From assembly GCA_008694505.1 (NCBI GenBank), contig VZDJ01006028.1:930001-994000 (forward strand): a stretch of DNA of 64,000 nt. The letters run 5' to 3'. Shown here piece after piece: positions 39,873 through 53,943 of this stretch. Source of the stretch: Cyanoderma ruficeps (Eukaryota; Chordata; Aves; Passeriformes; Timaliidae). The translations under genes were made by a program, and so were the position numbers. Position 1 is the first letter of the stretch. Every line of letters starts with the position of its first letter. The notes under the pieces are model-generated. The model did no database searches, had not been told where the DNA came from, and was given only the letters and a program-made list of their open reading frames with translations.

Positions 39873-42800
39873 GCACTCATGCACACTTCGGTGATTTTTA
39901 GAAAAACACCCCTTTTCCTCTCCATGATATCACACTTCACTCCAGTCCAAAGCAACTGGAAGCATGCAGTGCAGGGAAGTCACTGATGCCTTGGACAGCT
40001 GTGCTTAAATAATAGGTGCTATTAATGTGTGAGGATAAGGTACACACAGTCACTGTTCAGTCCCAGAAACCACATGGAGCCTTAGCATGCTTCCTGAGGA
40101 TAGGCTCAGTGGAGAGGTAGTCTGTTCTAAAACTAGAATTCAAACTCAAAATATGCTGTCATAACTGACTCTAGTTGGACTATATTTTCATACAGGTAGC
40201 AGAGACATACAGTGGCTCCATCTCCCAAGCACATTTTAAGACAGAAGAGATACCATTTTCCTCTAATTTGATTTTTTTTCTGAAGTAGAACTAGAAAAAG
40301 AAATTAGCATACCCAAGAGAAATAATAAATTTTAATATTGGTTGAGGAATTGGGAGAAAATAGCCTTAAAACATGTCATGCTACTCTGGTAAGAAATGGT
40401 GCAATTCAGCAAAATAATGAGCACTAGCAGCAAGTGCAATACAAAAATGTCATCACTGCATTTATCCTTGATGAATACTGTATGAACTCAAATCAAAATA
40501 TTTGTATGAATAGAATTTCATTCTAAAAAGCTTTTATTTGCCATTGGTTTTAGTGTGAAATAGGACCAAAACCACCTTTATGCTAGTAGAAAAATTCACG
40601 TCATGTTAGTAAGAGCGTAGCACTGTTACCCTGGAGATGAAAATCAGGACTTTCTCACTTGAAATATTAAAGAATACTCAATCTGAAAAAAGCCAGAACC
40701 CTGCACTTATTAAAGTTTTTTTATTTTCAGTCTGAAATGAAAACAGCTTTGTTACAAATGAAACAGGTTATCAGCTCTTATATAAAAGCTAAATCTGCAG
40801 AAATATATCACCATCACCTGCCTGCTTATTTTACTGATTCACCCAGTTTTGTTAATTGCAACCATCTATCTTGTTTACTGTTCCATGCAAATATTTTTAT
40901 CTTTGTAAAAGGCGAGCTCCTGTCTCTACTTTGGGCGTACACTGGTTTCACAGTTCTGACCACACATCTTGTCTACAGCTTAAGGAAAATCTGTCTGCTA
41001 AGGATCAAAACTAGTTTTGTTCAAGAACTTTGTCAATCATTTCAGTCACTACCCATTTTGAAAGGTAAATATTTTCAAGAAGGCTATATGTGAAAACAGT
41101 AGTCTCATGGAAGTTTTTTGTTCAAGGAATATCTTCCCACCATCTAAACCCAGTATTTCAAGGTTTCAGACATGTTTTTCCACTGTGAAGTTTCCTATTT
41201 TTGAATTACTTCACAACTTTCTTAATTGGCTGATTGAACAGCTGACCTGTAGTACCAAAAATGAAGTTCTTTTATGAGAAAAATGTGTGTTTTTTCTCTC
41301 TTGTTCATAAAATGTTTTGCCTTTGTGGGGAAAGACTTTCAGAAAAATTACAGTGGTGTTTAATTAAACCTTTTTTGTGGCCTTTTGTAACTTGCTGATA
41401 GTCCAGCTAGTCCAGCAAAGAAAATTTATTATTCTCGTGTGAGTGCCAACATCCCAAAAGAAATTTCCAAGGTCATTCTGCAACTCATAGTGTCTGTAAA
41501 TGCATCAAGCTGGCATATTTGGAGGATTCAGCACAAATTAGGCATAGTGTTACAAACTAATAGATGATGTTTAGTGAACAGGGCGTGTGAAAATCAAGGA
41601 CCAACCTGTTATATTCTTACAAACTACTGTTTCTTCCTCATAAATTATTGCTCAGTATAGTCTCATGGTGGCAGTCTAATCCATGTGTATTCCTTTCACT
41701 TGCTTCCTACTGAGACAAACAATAATAAAAATGTTTTACGCAAATATTAGGCCTGCCAAAGTTCACATAGTATGAATGCTTCATGACAAATTGGAAAATC
41801 CTCTTTGTTATAAATGTGTGGTTTAAGAAATTCAGTAATAGCTACTGTCGCTATTAATATTGATCAGCTACTATAACTATTGATCAGTCTGGCTATTAAT
41901 AATGCTTCTTTTTATTTGAAAAAAAAAAGAAAAGGAAAAGGTTTTACAAAGAAAAGGAAACCAATGTAGTTAGCTCTGTAAATATTTTGCATGAGGGCAA
42001 TAAAAGCAAAGGCTAAGAGTGGCTAATATTCTCCCTAATAATGTGCATCTTGTTAGAGCCTTTCAATGAAGAAGAGAACCAAAGTGTTAAAACACATGGC
42101 CTATTAACTGGATGTTATTCAGAAAACGACATGGACAGCCTTTGATGATTGGAGGTCTATCCCTCCTCAGTGATACCTCCCACTTGGCAGAGCTGACCGA
42201 GGTGCAGAGTCTGGTCTATGATATATATCACTGAATAATAGCAGATGTCTAGAAAAACTAAGAATGTAAGCATATTTTCAAAGATACTTCTAGGTCTGTG
42301 TGTCTGAATGACTTGCTAAACCATAGGCTTGCGTTTCCTTTTAAAACTATTTTAATGTATCTTCCATTTTTTTTGTTCTTTAGCTAATTTCCCTTTTGCT
42401 ACAGTCTAAATGCTTTCTTGTTGAAATGAGCTCCACTGCTTATTTATACACTAGGTGTAAATATATCTCCTTTTGGTTGGAACTTATTAGCAGAAGGAGT
42501 GTTTTGAGGAGTGAAAAAAGAGAAAGGAAAAACAGGAGAGAAGAATACTTTTTCTTACCCCTGTCATGCCATGGACCTCTCCCACATTTGCCCTCAGCAG
42601 TCACTTTCACAAGCTAAACAATCAGTCTGTTTAGGCTCTCTGTGCAGAACCTATTTCCTGCTTTTAATCATCCTTGTAATTCTTATTTACACCTTTTCTG
42701 ATAAGATAGTGGGTTTGAACTTTTGTGCAGAGAGCAGATTAGACAGTAATCTTAAGCAGGTTTTAATGACAGTTTGGGTTTTTTTCCTCTAATAATTTTA

Positions 42801-43248
42801 AGCATTCTGTTGACTTCTGACTCTCCTAGTTTTATGAACAATTTACTCCAACAGTCCAGCTACTTCACAATGGTTCTCCTGAGTTCTAATAGGTAGCTTG
42901 GAAACCATTGCTATGTGTGCAAAATTCAGATGGCTTTGGACACAGCGTTACTGTACCTGTGCCAAAATGAAATTTCTCAGTATCACAGTCTTATTGCAGC
43001 TCTTGACATAGCAAAATCAAGTGAAATTGCAGCTAAATTCAGTATTTGTTCTGTCCATCATGCAACTAAACAGCCACATAATCTGGAAAACATTTAACAA
43101 ATACAGTAAACAGACCTCTTCCCTGCACTTGCTTTGATTACTAGTCTCAGAAACATGGAAATAGCAAAGTAATTGATAGAGTATCATTAAGAAGATCAGA
43201 TTATAGAGTAAATAATAAAATGTCATTGCCAAAGAAGCATTTGAAAAT

Positions 43249-43276
43249 GGAAGGCAGGAAGGCAGGAAGGAAGGAG
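43249..43276. repeat. (GGAA/GGCA)n microsatellite
   Basis: Alternating GGCA and GGAA tetramers over about 28 bases. Confidence 0.85.
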
Positions 43277-46200
43277 ATAGAATCATTGTATGAGTTGGAA
43301 AGTCAACTAGTGTTGCAGTTGATCAGATGTGATGTAGCTGGTGAAAACATGCCAGCTTGTATCAACTGAAAATCTGCAGAGTGTGACACAAAGACAGTTG
43401 GCTTAAAGAGGGCAGAAGATAAATAGCTGAGATAAGTCAAGAATATTTATTAATAAACCTGTTTGTTGGTTTATTTTTTTTTTGTGAATAGCCCAAATTG
43501 AGGGAAGTGTATGTGTTGGGGGGGGTGTCTCATGTTGTTCAAGTACTGTAATTCTGTGTGGTGATACTTTTATGTGTGACCTTTGATGTTCTGTTTGTTG
43601 GCTCTAGTTGTTTTAATAGCCTTCAGAATAAAGAATTTATAAATGTAAACTTGGGAAAATACCTGTTATGTCAAATGACAAGAATCACAAACAGTATTTG
43701 CTTAATTTTGTAATAATTTTATTTATAATAGGTGTGGAATTTCATAACCAGATTTTGTTTATAAACTATACAATGCTGTGAATCTTAAATTTGTTTTCAT
43801 AATACACTAATACTTCAGATTTTTTTCTGTGAAATTATAGAAAACACTGTTTGTATGGACTGGATGACTGCAGCTCATGACCATACCTTGACTTACAAAT
43901 CTTCTTTCTGTCATTGCAGCCTATACCTGCAGCTGTTATGATTGCAGTTAAAGCAAATAATCAGTTTAAATAGTCAATAATATAGCTGAAGCATCACACA
44001 ACATTTTGTTGTCTGTCCTGCTAGCCATTGTGGACAATTTAATTTTAGAGTTTCTACCACAGGAGCCATATGTTCAGTGTTTTTCACATACATATGATCA
44101 CGTTCCTGCCTGAATAAGGAAAGTTGTAGATAGAAGGGTGAAGTGGGAGTCAGGTGGGCTAAGGACATGACAGAAGTGAGCACTTTCAGAATTTCAAGAG
44201 TAAATCATACAGCTGTAGTTTAATAACTATTACAGTGCTCATTGAATTAATAATGTATAGTTGCTTGTATAAAAATTGTGGAGTTGAAAAGACTTTTTAT
44301 TCTTAGGGACAAAAATCTAACTAATTAGAGCTTGTTTTATGCTAATTGACTGTTCACCTCAGTTAACATAAACATGTTTTCAAATCATTGCTGTTTTCTC
44401 TATTTATGTTTTGTAACAGAAATGTGCCTGTCAGGTGAGATGTGAGACAGCGTGACATAATGCAGTCTGATGTAACATAAGTGAAAGCCAATATTTTAGG
44501 TTCTTATCCTGCTTTTGTTGAGGGCCACGTGAAGTCTCCCAAAGGCATGTGCACTTCTGTTGAGCCATTCCAAAAGCTTCCCATTTGGATTTTGTTCTCT
44601 GAAAGAAAGAGAAAGCAAGACAGATATGTGAATGATTAGAGTCTGTATTTACAAAGTAGATTCTTCTGTCGCTGAGGTCTGTGGATTCCTTGGCATTGAC
44701 TTCAGTGGGTGTATGATAACACCCCTGGACACTTGTGTAGTCAAATAAACTGTGCTACTGTTCAGAAAGGCTAGGATCTCAGGAGCAATGCCTTGCACCC
44801 CTTATCCCCCTCATACCTCAACTATTTTATTTAAAGTCAGTCACTTGATTATCACAAATATCAAAGCAAATAATTTTAGGCCTAGAGAAAGGACATACAG
44901 TGTTATATTTGTACCTTGTCTAGAAAATTGTTTGCTTTAGAATATGTGTTGAACCATAAGAGTATCTCCTGCGAGTCGTAAATTAAAAATATTCTAGAGA
45001 ATCTCCATGTCATTTTGTGGAAGCAGTGACTGTGAACATTAGAATAGCTCACAGGTCTGAGAGCAATTCTGCACCACAGACACAGCCCTGACATGGCAGA
45101 TCAGCCTACATTTTACCCACCCTGGCACAACCAGCTTTAGCAGTGCCAACATGAATATCATCTACTTGCTGTGCTGCTTCTGGCTCTGCATTTCCTGTCA
45201 GTCACACGGGTTCCTGAGGATGAGTCAGTGATGCAGACAGCTTTTTTCTTTTGTACATTATTTCACATAAAATGAACATAATAAGGTTTTGCTTGTAATA
45301 CTCTTGCAAAGAGTAGATCTTTTCTGCGTATTTCAATTATGCCTTAATCAAGGATTAAAAATCCCTTTGAGAAATCTAGTTCAGGACTAGTCCCTGAAAT
45401 AGTGCTCGTGCGTTGTGATATAGACACAGTATGTGGGGGCATAGGCTACATGAAAAGCCAGAAATAAGATCAGTTTCTTCAATTTCATATGATTTACCTC
45501 ATAAATAATTGAACGATTGGGTGATTTTTTCAATTTGGTATTTAAAAGCAGCATCCACGCTAATTCCATGAGAAACTTTTGTGTGATATATCATAGGAGT
45601 GTTGCATTGTTAGGTGAAGTAATTTAATTATATAATATCATAAACATCCTCTTGCATCTTTATAGTTTCAGGTTGTACTATATGTCTATTTATAGACTAA
45701 ATCTATGTCTCTTAATTTATTTGATTTCTGCTTTTATTTCTGTAGCATATCTGAATCATTTGCATGGGCTGAAGGTGTTTAATTAGTAAATAGACAAACT
45801 ATATATACACTATTTATAAAATATTATTCTAATCATCTGTACCTTAAAGCTAATGCTGATTGCATTTTTCTTATAGTTCACAATATTAATTACTATTATT
45901 TACAAATATGAATAATTGCTTGAGATTTACACAGTGTAAACTCTAACATTGAAACATTCTATTTCATATGGGAGAAGTAAAACTAGATCTTGGGATGATA
46001 CAGAGAAATATCTTATTCCTTACTCGTTTTACCCCAATATGAGCTGGGGGCACTAAATCAGACCAGCAGAATTTTAGCAGCATTTTAATTCATGTAGATA
46101 AGGCCAAAAGATTTGGAGCAATGCTGAATCAGAACTATAGACCTTACTCATTCAGTTGTGAGAGTTACTGATGCTGCAAGATGGTGGTTAACCACTCCAG

Positions 46201-49039
46201 TCTCAATATAGCTGTGCATAAATCTTAGCTACTGACATCATGACTCAGGCACAGCAGCTGCATCACCCTTCATGCCATCCCATTGCCCCATTAAAATAAG
46301 AAATTACTTTAATACTGTTCAAACATATCAGTAAGACACAAAACATCAGGTACTAAATTTCCTGTGATTAAGATTATTAGAACACATCATTTCAATTCCA
46401 TTCAAGAATGTCTCACACAGCTGTACTTCGATTTTATAATTTTGAGGGACTGTGTGTCTGTTGCATCATTCCAGCTTTGGTGATGTTAATGAAAGTCATA
46501 GATTGTACATGTTTTTTGTGTGTAAATTTCTGTTTCATGCCTTGCCTCTTTACCTATGGTTTGATTATATTTAACTTTGCTAATGCTGCAATACTGTGTT
46601 CTGTTACAATGCTAATTTTTCATTCTTCTTTCTTGTATATGCATTGCGTAGTGCAAATATTCTTCTTTATATAAAAGTCACATCTAAATCAGAAGCACAA
46701 TTGTGTCCATAGAAATAATGCACCTGTCCAGAAGAATGTTTCATGATTTCTTGCAATAGATCCATAAAATATAATTTTTAATGTTATGGATAAAATTCTT
46801 CCTGCAAAATGTGCTTTTATTAACAAAGTGATGGTTTTAACATTAAACCCTAATTTAATGTCATCTGATCTTTCTAAATTAAATTCTAAAAATAAGTCTT
46901 CCGTCTTTGAAAATGAAACTTCTCTAATGACTATTGAAAAATTTACTGTCACTCATTCTTTTTCCTCATTATGACTTAGCCATTTAATTTGGAAAATGGT
47001 ATTTGTCCTTCTCAGTTGATATCAGTTGACTCCAGTCTTTTTTAAATGCAAAAAAAGAATGAGTTCAGGTAACAGAGAAGAACAAATGTGAAACCTTTTC
47101 TGACTGGTTGTGTGGACAATGGAAAAAAAATGCTGGAAAGCCTGGTGGATAACAGAAGTGATGCACAAAGTAATAACTTTCAGGGAAGAGAAAGTAGTTA
47201 ACGTGGATGATGTTCATGGAGCAGTTACAATGAGGCAAATGGATTTTTCCTGGTCTTCAGAACTGGGCCTTTTGACAGTAGGTTCTTTAGTAGTAGTTTA
47301 AAACCAAAGTACTTGAACTATGGTACACTTCTCAGCGTCATAGTGTAGTCATCCTGTGACAAAGATTATAACAAGAAAAGCTGCTCTGAGTTCCTGACAT
47401 GTGAGGAAGGCTGTCAGCGAAGTGGTCTGGGAGAGTGGCATCAATAAAAGACATCAATAAAAAAATGAAAGTCAAAGTGACAATGCTGAAGTGATCAGAT
47501 TTGGTACAGACACTTATCCTGTATGTTCCAGGAGTCTGGCAGCAGAGAAGTAAAGAAATCCTCAAGAGTAGTTTGCCTACAGTTGTGTTGCTCCTGTTCC
47601 AGTGAAGCTCAGAAGAGACTTTCTTTTATTGAGTATTTCATAATGAAAACGGCCTTTTCCTTTTATCTACCTGAGCTGTACGATGCTCTGTAATTCTATC
47701 AGCTGTTGCTAAGCAACTGTAACAGTAGTAGTGATGTTTACCTGAAGCCTCAATTTATTTCACTTTATCTTAGAAAAGTAGACAAATAAAATCCAACCTA
47801 TCCTCAGTGATCTCCATTTGCAGAATGAGTTTGCATCTATGAAGAATAGTCTTTTTTTTTCAAGGGTACTAAATCCACATTTAGTGCAGAATTTTAAAAT
47901 ATAGGATCTTACTCTCTGTAAAAAAACTTTTTCAACACTGCCTTCTACATATTTCAAATCTGGTATAGAACTTGCATTGCTTTCCTCTCTTTTTGATGCA
48001 CATTCGTTCCTTCATTTTGGTGAATCTTTAAAAACAATTGGAGAAAATTCAAAGGAAGAAAAAAGAGTATGCAAAGATCTTTGCTTTACTGAGATAAAAT
48101 ATATATTTTTGAAGGAAAATGGATAAACCAACTTCTTACAATCTACCTGCTTTTAATTAAGAACTTATTGCTGTGTCAGAAGGAAGCACTGCCAAGCTGT
48201 GGCCTTGAAAGAGCTGTTATGGTCTTATTATTTTTTGCCTCTACTAACCAGTGACACTGAGTTGATAGTGTTATACACTGGATTTTTTTTAAAGTATTAA
48301 AAGCCTTTTTGAAAAAAAAAAAATGGATTTCCTGTAGTGAGAATATTGTCCCACACTTTATTTCCCCATTAACCTTTGTGAATACTGATTTATTGGGTTT
48401 TTTTTGGGCAATCCAGTATTGAAAAGAGAACATGAAATATATTTTTCTCAGTTTGTAATGGCAATATAATCCAGTTTATGTATATTACATTTCAGCATTT
48501 AAAACTTCATTAAAATAAAAACTTTTATACTAGCAATTAAGATGTTTTGCTCTGGTACACAGCACAGCAGAATTGTTTCAGAATTTCTTGCTGAATAGTA
48601 ATATTAATCTTTAACCTTTAGGACAATTTAATTTCAGTTGAGTTCTGGACAAAGACTTAAGTATACATAGGAAATGGTTCAAAAAGCTAGCTCCTGACTC
48701 TCATAGTACTAATCTGAGATTTTAAAAACACCCCATTTTCTGTTTCATCAGCACAATCAATGAATATATATCCTGTGGCTATAAGGTCTGAATTTAAAAT
48801 ATTTTATAGATTGATGAAGTTCCATTCACCTTGTGAATGTCTGCATGAGAATTTAAGGTTATTAGATGCATTCAAGCATCTCATATGAGAGAGACTCCAT
48901 GAAGGTCCTAGACCGGTCATAGCCAAAAATTGCAGGGTTTAAGTACATCTGTATTTAAAGGAAATCTGTCTAAGTCTTGTAATTTAGCTGCAATTTTTCC
49001 TCTATTTTTACCCTTAGTGCCAAGCTACAGAATATTTAA

Positions 49040-49565
49040 TGACTCAGAAGCATCTGATAGTGTTTGGAAGGGCTGAATCTGGCAGCCAACAGAGGTGGGG
49101 CTGCCCCATCTCTTTCCCAGATGCAGGCAGTGACGAGGCTGAGCAGCTTTTCCCAGCAGGCACACAGAACACAAGAATACACCGTATACACATGTGCACA
49201 TCTGACTGCACGGATGAACAGAGTCAGACACGCTCACACTCACCGAGCTCAGGCAGCACCAGCAGCATCACTCGATTTCCCATCTCTGGCCTGGGGCAGT
49301 GGTGTTCCCCTCACCCACCCACAGAGCTGACTTCAATTTCCCTAGGCTGCAGTAGTCACCCAGCCCAGGGTCTTGTCCTTGAAGAAGTCTCCTTGTGTTC
49401 CTCTCCTTGTCCCCTGCTCATCACCACACCTGCCCAGAAGTTCACCAACGCCCACACACGCGAACACCTGCACTGGCTCCTGGTGCTGCATGGCAGCCAG
49501 GCAGGCCGGGGCTGGCACAGGCTGTCACTTACTGAGGTCTCCCAGTCACTGCCCCCCAGACATTA
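49040..49565. other. GC-rich block of unknown nature
   Basis: About 500 bases with markedly higher GC than both flanks, several CpG sites and sharp edges against AT-rich intron. The + strand has an open frame of 175 codons (49039-49566) and a second overlapping frame of 88. The composition, rich in S, T, H, P and Q, is what any GC-rich antisense sequence may give. I recognise no domain. It could be an old LTR or another repeat, an alternative exon or promoter, or a regulatory block. I saw no TATA plus polyA pair that would support an LTR. Confidence 0.5.
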
Positions 49566-51537
49566 ATTATTTCAGATCAAATAATTTTGAAAAAAAATCT
49601 CCCTTATTCTCTTAACTATTTTTGCCTGAGTCTTGCAAAAACGTAATGAGTAAATTTACACTGTTCTCGTTTCACATTGTGCTAGAACTGTCTTGTGTCT
49701 ATTTAAATTTCTGAAGTACTGAAGCCTTGTGACAGTTCTCCCTGCGGCTGGAAAGCAATGGCAAGAACAGCAAGCAAACTCTGGTATGCGGCAGGTGCCT
49801 TCTTTGTGAGGTGTCTGTGGTGGGGCATACTCTAGGTATGCCAGTAAAGGTGGTGGCTTGCTTGTGAATAAATCTTCAGTGCTTCCTAAATTAAAAGGAT
49901 CTCAGTACTTTCCAATTTGATTAATTCCCTGGAAAGTGCCTCATAATTGTGTTGTGACTTTTTTTATGGATTTTTAAAGGACACTTGAAGAAGCAACATG
50001 CTATTTAAAACAGTCCTCAAAGAACAGTGCCTATGCCTCTCTGGCCATTTGACATTTCCGTTCTTGGTTGAAGTTATTTAGGAAATAGCAGTTTTACTGA
50101 GAAGTAAGACACTCAGAAGATGGCTTGAGGTTATACTAATGAGGAAGAAATGATGAAAGCCCAGTGCAGAGCACAGATGGAAGGGGCTACAGGGCCTGCA
50201 GGTCTAGGTAGGGGTAGGAAGTGCTAGCAGATTACATAGAGCTCAGGAAAGGAGAAAATACAAAGATAATATAAAAACATGAGAGAAAGGAAAAAGGGAT
50301 GGTTGAAGCAAGGTGTGCAAACCACCTGTTCATGTTTTACAGCTCTCTACTGCTCCACCTGCAGCAACAGTTTAAATCTCTAGTTATCTGTTGTAGTTCA
50401 AAAGCAAAGCTTTTTTGCTCTATGTGTACACAACACTTCTTTGCGCTATCAGTAACATTTCTTTTTTATCCTTTTTGTTAAAAGTCATATTTACAAAACT
50501 GTTGCTGTCATGCATTTTCCTGCTCAAAGTCATTTAAGTTGTGGCTAACACTGCAGTAACAAAGTTCTGCAATTGTGCACATGTTTGAGTTAAAGGAGTC
50601 AAAATTGCAGGCATGAGGTGCTCTGAGGGCTTGAGAGATGTGTGTCTGAATTTGCTGTGCAGGAGAGATGATTTAAAATCTTTGAAGGCTCTAACCATCA
50701 ACTCCTATAATTAAGGTCTCACAAAAAAGAATAGTAGAGAGGTGATGGGACTCATCCTACTATATATCCAAAGCAGCTTGTCAGTGCTGTTCTGTGCCAG
50801 AGGGAGGTAATCCCAAGGTAAGGTGAGTAAAAGCAGGTGTATCAGTGAGATTCCAGTCAGGTTTAGGGGCTGCTGGGCTCTCTCTGAAGGTTTTTCTGGA
50901 AATAAAATATTAGTGTACCAGAGCATAAAAAAAAGCTTTGTAATTACCATGCCTGAATTGTTCTCTGTGGAAAATTCCTCAATGCCTCTGTTTTAAAGTT
51001 GAAAATTTGGTAGAACATGTATGGATGTATGGAACAAACAGACAAAATAAACAGTAATGTCACAGGCACCATGTATTATCCAGAGTTTAAAAGACAATCT
51101 AGGAAAAAAAATTGCTGCACAGCAAAAGTAATCTCCAGCTTCAATTCACCTTTGATGCCCATATTTAAAAGGGACCAGGGGCGTTAAGGTATAAGAGCTG
51201 GAACACCTGAAATTTGTGTTAGGAAACTCTATTAAACTCTAGGAAAAAAATCAATTGACACATGAGTAAATATTACATATGGAAGAAAAAGTTGAAAATT
51301 ATATGCTTTTCAAACCTATTGGAGTTCTCTGAATGAGTCAGCTTGAATGTGGATAAAGGTCATCAGAATTCCAAGACATTGAACAAGGCTGCCTAGTAAC
51401 AGCTGTAAAGGAAATAAATCAGGTAGGGCATAAGAAAGTTGTACGTTGCTAAAAGGTCGGATAAAAGTTGTGCCTTTGGAGAAAATGGATATTTTTTATA
51501 AAGGAAGGAGTCAAAGAAATCTGTGCTGGCATGTGTG
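49566..51537. other. Intron, nothing recognised; may include upstream part of the LINE fossil
   Basis: No simple repeats of note. The 300-400 bases before 51538 may belong to the decayed LINE but I could not align them by eye. Confidence 0.5.
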
Positions 51538-52085
51538 TTCAGTGCGCTCATAAGTGATCTGCAAAAGAGGGTAAGCAATGAAGTGACTGTGATGATAGGA
51601 AGTGATGAGTTAATGAAAATGAGGAGCAATTGTGAAGAATTACAAAAAATAGCCTTATGTGACCAAGTAAGGGGGTGTTGAAGTAGTTGATAAAATTCCG
51701 AGTAGATGAATGCGATGTGATGTGATGAACATAGTAATAAATGTAGGAAATCTAATAAATCACATTTTTCTATCTAAAATGACAGGCTCTAGACTCACTG
51801 TAATTCCAGAGAAAAGAAATCTTAGTTATAATCCATAGTCATATAAAATGTCAGGCTACTACTTACCTTAGAAAAGAAGATACTAAATTAGTGGGAGAAG
51901 AGGGAAAGGGATTAAAGTTACCACTGTGTAAATGATGTATACACATTTTGAATATTACAAGAAGTTTTGGTATCCCTGTCTCGTGCAGGGTATAACACAG
52001 CATCAAAATGGTCATAGAAAGGTGATAAAATTGCTTAGGTGCAAAGAACACCTATATGAAATGGAACTTTTGAACTTGGAAATAA
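51538..52085 (+). mobile_element. Ancient decayed CR1/L3-like LINE ORF2 remnant
   Basis: Fragments of a reverse-transcriptase ORF can be read in order across frames: LISDLQKR and DELMKMRSNCEELQKIA (equivalent to the DLxxG...DDxxL...EDCEELQ region), then KFRVDECDVM (compare KFNVDKCKVMHIG), then RKEILVIIHSHIKCQ (compare EKDLGVIVDSSLKMS). HFEYYKKFWYP (compare PHLEYCVQFWSP) and LLRCKEHLYEMELLNLEIK follow. The order and spacing match a CR1/L3-type LINE C-terminal half, with many stops and frameshifts. It is far more decayed than the other CR1 copies and so probably predates birds. Confidence 0.6.
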
Positions 52086-52233
52086 AAGAAGCTGGAACAT
52101 GACAAAGGTCAGTGAGGTGCTAAGTGGGATAGAAAGCATACATAAAGGTCATCTTTATGTTCTCTTTTCGTGCATAAACTTACTGGGATGTCAAATGAAC
52201 CTAATGGATGGTAAATGATGAAAAAACACACAA

Positions 52234-52254
52234 TTTTTTTTTTTGTGTGTGTGT
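52234..52254. repeat. T11(GT)n tract
   Basis: Eleven T followed by five GT units. Confidence 0.85.
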
Positions 52255-53580
52255 TTTTGGCTTCCTTCTACAATACCTGAACGACCCTAGAAGTTAGTAT
52301 GGACTCAGAGGATGACTCAGAGATGAGTTCATGGAAAAGAACTATATCAAGGACTATTAAACAGAAAGACAAGGGTACTGGAATGTCTTCCTTTTAAGAA
52401 ATTCCTGAGATGCTGCTCATGAATGGGAGGGATGCTTTTGGTCAAAGTCCTCCCTCCTTTGACTTGCTGTGGGAGAAAATGTACTGAGCAGAATGAGCCT
52501 TTGGTCTGGCTGAGCACAGCTGTTCTTACAGGTAAAAATAGCTGTCCAGAAATATCTTCTTACAGACAATGTATGACAGAATAATAATAATAACTGCATA
52601 GTTTATACTCATATAAACAGTCATGTGGTATCATACAAATAATAGCAGTCTAATACACCTTTAGTATTAAAATAATTCAGTGTAGTCATATTGTACTCTA
52701 TCAGCGACTGCGCATGTAGTGAAAAATGGCCGCAGTTATTTTGTATTTGATACGAAGTCCAAAGCTAATGTGAAGTGTAGGAGCAGACCATTTTGGGGTA
52801 TATTCAGTGATATTCGGTCTATATTCAGCCCAGTAGGACGACTTAATCTCTGCTCAAATTTTTTTAACATTTCCTCTTGATGTGCTTATTTTCTTTACTT
52901 TGATGACTCTTTCTTCTCTGAAAATACACATAAGAAACAAAACATTCTTAGTTAATCTCATCAGTGGTGCCTTTGCAATCAGAAACTGCATTATCTCTTG
53001 TGGGACAGTGTATGCTCAACTGCTATCTGATTTGCTGCTATGTGTCACTCTAAGTCTCTTTGTTCCTGTTCTCCAAGTATATCCTCCGACTGAGTCACTC
53101 TTAAGTGGTTTGATCCCGAATTTACATGTTGAAGAGGTGTAACATTTGTCAGTTCTGAAGGCTTTAGACTTACATATATTGACAAAACAGGTATTGTACA
53201 GATAGCAGCTGGCTTTTTTTTTCGACATTCTGCTACATTTTTCTACATTAACATGCTCAGGTCTTAACTAGTATGGGACAGACATAGAAGATATGTTTTC
53301 TGGGTCTGTATAGCTCTTAAAACCTCTTTTAAATATTGCTTACTTCAGAAGCAAAATCTTCCTTGAAATTGTGTATGTGCAGCAATGAGTTTTCTGGGAG
53401 TTAACTGTGTATTAAATTTCTTCTAGGATTTTTACTGTTTGAACACTAAGTAAATAAGTATATATTTATATATGCATATAAAATTAAGAACAAGCATAAA
53501 TAGCATTTCATAGTAATGGTTTTTCTTTATGATTCTCCTTTGCTTCATGTTTTCTTGGATACAAAGTGAATAGGCAGTAT

Positions 53581-53625
53581 GTGTATGACAAGTTTCAGAA
53601 CCTGTGTATGAATAGTTTCAGAACC
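53581..53625 (+). repeat. Two-copy tandem duplication of about 22 bp
   Basis: GTGTATGACAAGTTTCAGAA plus CCT is followed at once by GTGTATGAATAGTTTCAGAA plus CC. The copies differ by two substitutions and one base of length. Confidence 0.85.
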
Positions 53626-53943
53626 AAAGAATATATATACAGGAGAGTAAAAGCAAAGTAGAGGGGAAAAAAGGGCTCTGGGTTGTAAGAAATGCTTGAG
53701 TTAAACAGGGGTAAAACATTTTTTGCCTTATTTCTCATTAGAGTCTATTTATTTTCCAAAATAATAATGCACAATAACATGTATCTAGAGATAGTACAAA
53801 ACACCTTTTGGGATAAAACTGGGAGCACTCAGTGGCAATTACAACTTCTGCAAGTAGATACTAAGTGTCTGTGTAAGGAAACTGCCAAATTATGACCATG
53901 TGGGGGGTGTGAGAATTTGCTTGCTACCCCAGCAATATGGAGT

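Larger units (their letters stand above)
39021..49039. other. 10 kb of intron without a recognised gene or dispersed repeat
   Basis: Simple sequence only: a (GA)n(GT)n run at 39843-39872, a GGAA/GGCA run at 43249-43276, and a small repeat of CTATTAATATTGATCAG-like units at 41848-41905. The frames 40737-41093 (118 codons) and 42396-42792 are not recognisable proteins. This is the longest repeat-poor stretch of the window. Confidence 0.6.

Noticed and set aside
40737..41093. 118-codon open frame in a repeat-poor stretch
   Set aside because: Composition is that of AT-rich intron, with no domain and no splice-flanked structure.
43278..43318. Possible CR1 3' scrap (ATAGAATCATTGTATGAGTTGG)
   Set aside because: The similarity ends within 25 bases and no body follows.
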